Shown in pieces: positions 33,183-36,595 of a DNA stretch of 36,595 nucleotides. The stretch spans positions 1 through 36,595 of the forward strand of contig JAHIFE010000112.1 in assembly GCA_018901125.1 (NCBI GenBank), given 5' to 3'. Source of the stretch: Pseudomonadota bacterium. Lineage in GTDB: Bacteria; Desulfobacterota; Desulfobacteria; Desulfobacterales; RPRI01. The notes under the pieces were generated by a model. It saw only the letters and a list, made by a program, of their open reading frames with translations. It ran no database searches and was not told where the DNA came from. The position numbers and the translations under genes are program-made. Each line of letters opens with the position of its first letter. Positions within the stretch are counted from its first letter, which is position 1.

Positions 33183-34001
33183 ATGTCAGATTTTTCCAAA
33201 ACCGATTATTCTTCCATAGATCATCCGGAGATATTGGCGCTTCTTTTTCATCCAAGACCCGATTGGAATACTCCGGCACATGCAAAGAATATAGAAGAGA
33301 TATCTATTCCTGTTGAAGACGACGTATCTATAGGAGGGAAACTGCATGGCACAGACAAATCTGCTCCCGTAATCCTCTTTTTTCATGGTAACGGGGAAAT
33401 CGTTTCAGACTATGATGACTTAGGCCCTATATATACAAAAATGGGGATCAACTTCCTCCCTGTGGATTACAGAGGATACGGTCGTTCCACAGGTTCGCCG
33501 ACAGTTACAAACATGATTCATGACTGTCATATAATATTTGACTACGTAAAGCAGTGGCTTAAGCAAAGAGGGTATTCCGGGCCAATAATTATTATGGGGA
33601 GATCTCTTGGGAGTGCTTCAGCTTTAGAACTGGCTGAACATTATAAAAATGAGATAGGCGGTCTTGTTATCGAAAGTGGCTTTGCCAGGATCCTTCCGCT
33701 ATTAAAGCTGATAGGTGTAAATATCAGCAGCTTAGGAATCGATGATAAATACGATCTTTATCACATTGATAAAATTATGAATTTCGATAAACCTGTGCTT
33801 ATCATACATGCTGAATATGACCATATTATACCCTTTGGTGACGGACAGGCCCTTTTTGATGCATGCTCTTCATCAAACAAGAGGTTTCTTAAAATACCGG
33901 GTGCCGATCACAATACTATCTTTGCAGTGGGAATGGAGATGTATCTGAAAGAGGTAAAAAGACTGGCAGACCAAGCTATAATGCAAAAGGACCGGGGCTG
34001 A
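33183..34001 (+). CDS. alpha/beta hydrolase (serine hydrolase, YqkD/ABHD17-like)
   Basis: The 272-residue soluble protein has the full catalytic triad: Ser141 in the nucleophile elbow GRSLGSA, Asp213 in AEYDHIIP, and His243 in GADHNTI. The oxyanion strand FFHGNGE (67-73) and VDYRGYGRS (94-102) are typical of this family. The start is preceded by AGGAGGTTGATAT. It is a single gene between the divergent radical SAM operon and the convergent gspC. The substrate is unknown; relatives include esterases and lipases. Confidence 0.88.
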   Translation: MSDFSKTDYSSIDHPEILALLFHPRPDWNTPAHAKNIEEISIPVEDDVSIGGKLHGTDKSAPVILFFHGNGEIVSDYDDLGPIYTKMGINFLPVDYRGYGRSTGSPTVTNMIHDCHIIFDYVKQWLKQRGYSGPIIIMGRSLGSASALELAEHYKNEIGGLVIESGFARILPLLKLIGVNISSLGIDDKYDLYHIDKIMNFDKPVLIIHAEYDHIIPFGDGQALFDACSSSNKRFLKIPGADHNTIFAVGMEMYLKEVKRLADQAIMQKDRG

Positions 34002-34082
34002 TTTGGCCACCGATAAAGAAATAATCGGAATATCATTCCGGCAAATACTATCACAATATTTTCCGGATTTTCATTACCCTGT

Positions 34083-34793
34083 TTATTGTTCAGAAGGGTT
34101 TTTCTTTTTCGTTATTGGCATTTTTATACTTCGAGCTGAGCGAATCACATCTATAGCACGGGATCTATCATTTATTGCACCTTCAACAGATTCGTTTGCC
34201 TGAAGAGCAGTTCTTCCGGAATGGGGATATATTTCAGAAGGTATTTTTGAGTCAGATGATTCGTTCGTTGGAGCAGCATATCTTTTTTTCATATCATTTA
34301 TAGATACAACTATCCTTTCTTCTCCTTTTAGAAGTACTATATAGTCAGCTTCAACTTCACTTATCACATAATCTCTTAACTTATCTCCCTTTTTCATTCG
34401 CATCTGACGTTTCCCTCTCCCGGGAGTCGAACGGATATCTTGTTTGTCTTCGAGATAGGCAATGCTAAAATCATCAGTTATTAATGTCCCATACAAAATA
34501 ATCTGCGGAAGAGACTGTACGGAAGCCGTCTCTTCCGCTAATACTATAGATCTGGAAGGATTAAAAAGGTTCTGCTCCGCTATCACAATAAAGTCAGAAA
34601 AAGACGGACTTTGCCAACCTGCCTGCTTTTTCTCTTCTTCAATCAATATCTCTTTATCCGGCAAAACACCTGTTTTCTCACTGATGTTTAAAACAGGCAA
34701 AACCTTATTATGAACCATGAATATAACGGAAATGACCAATATTATATTCAACAGATGGATACTTTTAAAAAGATATTTCATATATCTCATCAT
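34083..34793 (-). CDS. gspC: type II secretion GspC-like inner-membrane protein
   Basis: The 236-residue protein has one N-terminal membrane helix (about 10-32) and a periplasmic homology region: AEQNLFNPSRSIV, then LPQIILYGTLITDDFSIAYL and KKGDKLRDYVISEVEADYIVL, with the -GxL-D-x-IAYLE pattern of GspC/PulC. No PDZ domain follows; the tail is charged and disordered, so it is a short form. GspC links the inner-membrane platform to the GspD secretin. It begins 3 bp after the gspM stop and is the last visible gene of the operon. PilP of type IV pili is an alternative, given the resemblance of these proteins. Confidence 0.7.
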   Translation of the reverse strand: MMRYMKYLFKSIHLLNIILVISVIFMVHNKVLPVLNISEKTGVLPDKEILIEEEKKQAGWQSPSFSDFIVIAEQNLFNPSRSIVLAEETASVQSLPQIILYGTLITDDFSIAYLEDKQDIRSTPGRGKRQMRMKKGDKLRDYVISEVEADYIVLLKGEERIVVSINDMKKRYAAPTNESSDSKIPSEIYPHSGRTALQANESVEGAINDRSRAIDVIRSARSIKMPITKKKNPSEQ

Positions 34794-34796
34794 ATC

Positions 34797-35348
34797 TCAC
34801 CTTGCGCCTGTAATAGCAGATACCTTCAATTTTACAATGAGATCCTTTGGCTTATTGTAATTTTTTACCCTTGCTTCAAACTCTTTAATAACAAGAAACG
34901 GTGAATGTGTCTCAATAGCATATATAGTATCAGATAAAGCCCTTGCATCCGGCATAGACATATCCATAGTAATGCTGATGATCTTAAATGAATTGAAATC
35001 TTCAGGGTTCTCAACACGTTCACTGAATATAATTCCACCACTATTTATAATTATTCCTTTAACAGCATCCTGCATTGCAGCAGCAGCAAGCGGTATTGTC
35101 TGACCCTTAATAATTTTTTCGTTTTCAGTGTTTCTGATCTCTTTTAAAGAATCAAGTCTATTTTCAAGTTGAGGTTTACGAGCGATCATAGTCATATATT
35201 TTCTGAGAACCTTTGTTTTGAACAACAGCATTTCATCGGTCTCAATTCGCTTTGCCCTAATCGTTAAATACCCATATTCATAAATAAAAAGGCTAAGCAA
35301 AATAAAAGTAAACGGCACAACAATGATTAATAACTTACTTTTGCGCAT
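34797..35348 (-). CDS. gspM: type II secretion GspM-like (PilO-like) inner-membrane protein
   Basis: The 183-residue protein has a single N-terminal helix (about 6-24), a coiled-coil stretch with many charged residues (about 30-75; LRKYMTMIARKPQLENRLDSL) and a ferredoxin-like periplasmic domain (about 85-183) with AMQDAVKGIIINSGGI and MDMSMPDARALSDTIYAIE. This fits GspM or PilO. Its start lies 14 bp inside the end of the GspL-like gene, and gspC starts 3 bp after its stop. The pairing with the preceding PilM/PilN-type protein supports the secretion-platform call. Confidence 0.7.
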   Translation of the reverse strand: MRKSKLLIIVVPFTFILLSLFIYEYGYLTIRAKRIETDEMLLFKTKVLRKYMTMIARKPQLENRLDSLKEIRNTENEKIIKGQTIPLAAAAMQDAVKGIIINSGGIIFSERVENPEDFNSFKIISITMDMSMPDARALSDTIYAIETHSPFLVIKEFEARVKNYNKPKDLIVKLKVSAITGAR

Positions 35349-36595
35349 TACTGTTTAAAGCCTCCTTTTTGAAATTTTCAATGCCGTTTATCTCCATTTT
35401 AATCAAAAACCGGTCTGCATTCGTTTTCAGATTTCTTCTGGTAGCTGAAGCAAATTCAGCTTTGTTGAAATAGGCTGATGCTTCTAATTTAGGAAGGATC
35501 TCCGTAGCTGTGTCCGCATAACCTTCTATTTCTGCTGTTGATCCATTAATCTTCAATCTTGTTAGCCAGGCATTTTGAGGAATAATGCTTGTAAGTTCCT
35601 TAACTATTAATAAACGCATATGATTACTTTGTTTAAAATTATTTATCGCGGCAATTTCTGAAGCCAGCAAATCTACTTCTTTTTTCAGCTTTTCAACTTT
35701 TGCTACTTCATCTTTAATCTGCATTATTTGCCGGTCAATTTCAAAAACACGTTGTTTTTCGATCTTAAAGGGCATTACATAAGATAAAATACCCATAATA
35801 ATAATTAGCACGAAAAGAATAACAGTTGGAGCAAAAAACAGTTTCGATTCCTTATGTACTCCCTTGCAAAGCAGATCCGGTTTACTGTTTTTCAACCAAA
35901 GTGATTCCAGCATCCCGCCTATGGACATAAAGGGCAGATTCTTTATATCCGCTCGGCTTTTTATTGTATGCTTAAGGTTTATATCCATTTGGGACAGATT
36001 CAGAACTGGAATTGACAGCTTTTGATCGGGAATCATCACTATCTTATCCTTTAAATCTGCTATTAATCTTAAAGGTGTTTTCCGGCTGTTGTGATAATCA
36101 ATCAGCATATCAATTTCTTTTACAATATCATCCGCATATTCCTGATTATCCTTCTGCCCGATACTTCCTGTAAAACCGGATATGACAGAACCATCCGCTA
36201 TAAGCCCCCCTTCATACCCATTTTTATTTATTTCCACATAAATGGTATCCGGGCATTTTTTATCCATATAAGATAAAAGACTGCCGATGCCGGCGAGATT
36301 TATAGTTACTCTGTTTACCTGGATGTCTTTTGCTTTAAGCGCTTCTATATATCGATTAACGGGATCTTTTTTTGCTACAAACAATAGTATATAAATCTTG
36401 CCGTTTTCTTCTTTTAATATCTTAAAATCGTATAAGGCGTTTTCAGGACATATAGGTGTGAGTCTGTCCAGTTCATACAAAACAGCATTTGAAATATCAC
36501 TTTTAACAGCAAGCGGAAATTCGGCAGACTGGATGATAACCCATTCCTTGGGAATGCTTAAAGTTAAATCGGATTTTTTTGCTTTTAGCTCATGC
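35335..36595 (-). CDS. gspL: type II secretion GspL-like (PilM-PilN fusion-like) protein, 5' partial
   Basis: The gene enters from the right edge; in-frame sequence continues past the TTG at 36480 (KSDLTLSIPKEWVII) to the window end, so the start is outside. The cytosolic actin-like part includes LYELDRLTPICPENALYDF, IYVEINKNGYEGG and DMLIDYHNSR. One membrane helix (FFAPTVILFVLIIIMGIL) is followed by a coiled coil (IMQIKDEVAKVEKLKKEVDLL) and a PilN-like periplasmic fold (LTSIIPQNAWLTRLKING). GspL holds the GspE ATPase at the inner membrane. The order gspL, gspM, gspC differs from the usual gspC-first operons. Confidence 0.8.
   Translation of the reverse strand, partial: HELKAKKSDLTLSIPKEWVIIQSAEFPLAVKSDISNAVLYELDRLTPICPENALYDFKILKEENGKIYILLFVAKKDPVNRYIEALKAKDIQVNRVTINLAGIGSLLSYMDKKCPDTIYVEINKNGYEGGLIADGSVISGFTGSIGQKDNQEYADDIVKEIDMLIDYHNSRKTPLRLIADLKDKIVMIPDQKLSIPVLNLSQMDINLKHTIKSRADIKNLPFMSIGGMLESLWLKNSKPDLLCKGVHKESKLFFAPTVILFVLIIIMGILSYVMPFKIEKQRVFEIDRQIMQIKDEVAKVEKLKKEVDLLASEIAAINNFKQSNHMRLLIVKELTSIIPQNAWLTRLKINGSTAEIEGYADTATEILPKLEASAYFNKAEFASATRRNLKTNADRFLIKMEINGIENFKKEALNSNAQK

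Noticed and set aside
34003-34203. Plus-strand 66-codon frame after the hydrolase
   Set aside because: It overlaps the 3' end of gspC on the other strand, and its sequence is explained as antisense of that gene.

Overview
The window looks like a chromosomal piece of an anaerobic Desulfobacterota (Desulfobacterales-like) bacterium. This is an inference from the gene set: a NIL-domain polyferredoxin beside mnmA and mtaB, a glutaconate-type CoA-transferase, a TrpB2-type tryptophan synthase beta chain, a CHASE2 cyclase, an outer-membrane MetA/SphA-like protein and many small palindromic repeats. Base composition is modest in G+C, with G+C-richer stretches in the restriction-modification operon and the CoA-transferase pair. 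No rRNA, tRNA or CRISPR array was recognised.

Layout. 1-386: a cluster of REP-like hairpins and a candidate promoter. 387-5904: an outer-membrane Slam-type (DUF560) translocon, a secreted FecR-domain protein with a TbpB-like C-terminus, and a convergent CHASE2-adenylate cyclase; together they look like a type XI secretion pair with a signalling gene. 5907-5983: a short copy of a 142-bp MITE-like element that abuts the cyclase start codon. 6486-12850: a type III restriction-modification operon (mod, dinD-like, res, plus a decayed fourth gene). Its mod gene carries several in-frame palindromic repeats and a repeat-bounded DUF559 nuclease cassette, and a one-base G-run contraction splits the frame. 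13083-16462: two full-length MITE copies with 4-bp target duplications flank a tRNA thiolation operon (NIL-ferredoxin, mnmA, mtaB). 16772-18701: CoA-transferase A and B subunits. 19066-21747: trpB2, a small Cys/His-rich protein and a MetA/SphA-like outer-membrane protein. 21745-24910: two RAYT (REP-associated tyrosine transposase) genes around rsgA, with remnants of an S4-domain gene and of a RAYT tail. 25106-26451: an unrecognised cysteine-containing protein and a remnant-rich intergenic stretch. 26486-30985: tgt, converging on a nifU-like / unknown / metallophosphoesterase / ettA operon. 31222-33057: radical SAM and CvfB-like genes. 33183-34001: an alpha/beta hydrolase. 34083-36595: type II secretion gspL (partial), gspM and gspC-like genes.

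Most of the core genes concern tRNA modification and translation (mtaB, mnmA, tgt, rsgA, ettA, S4 remnant, cvfB). The two most unusual systems are the Slam/FecR-TbpB-like/cyclase locus and the palindrome-bounded DUF559 nuclease cassette lodged inside a type III methyltransferase gene.
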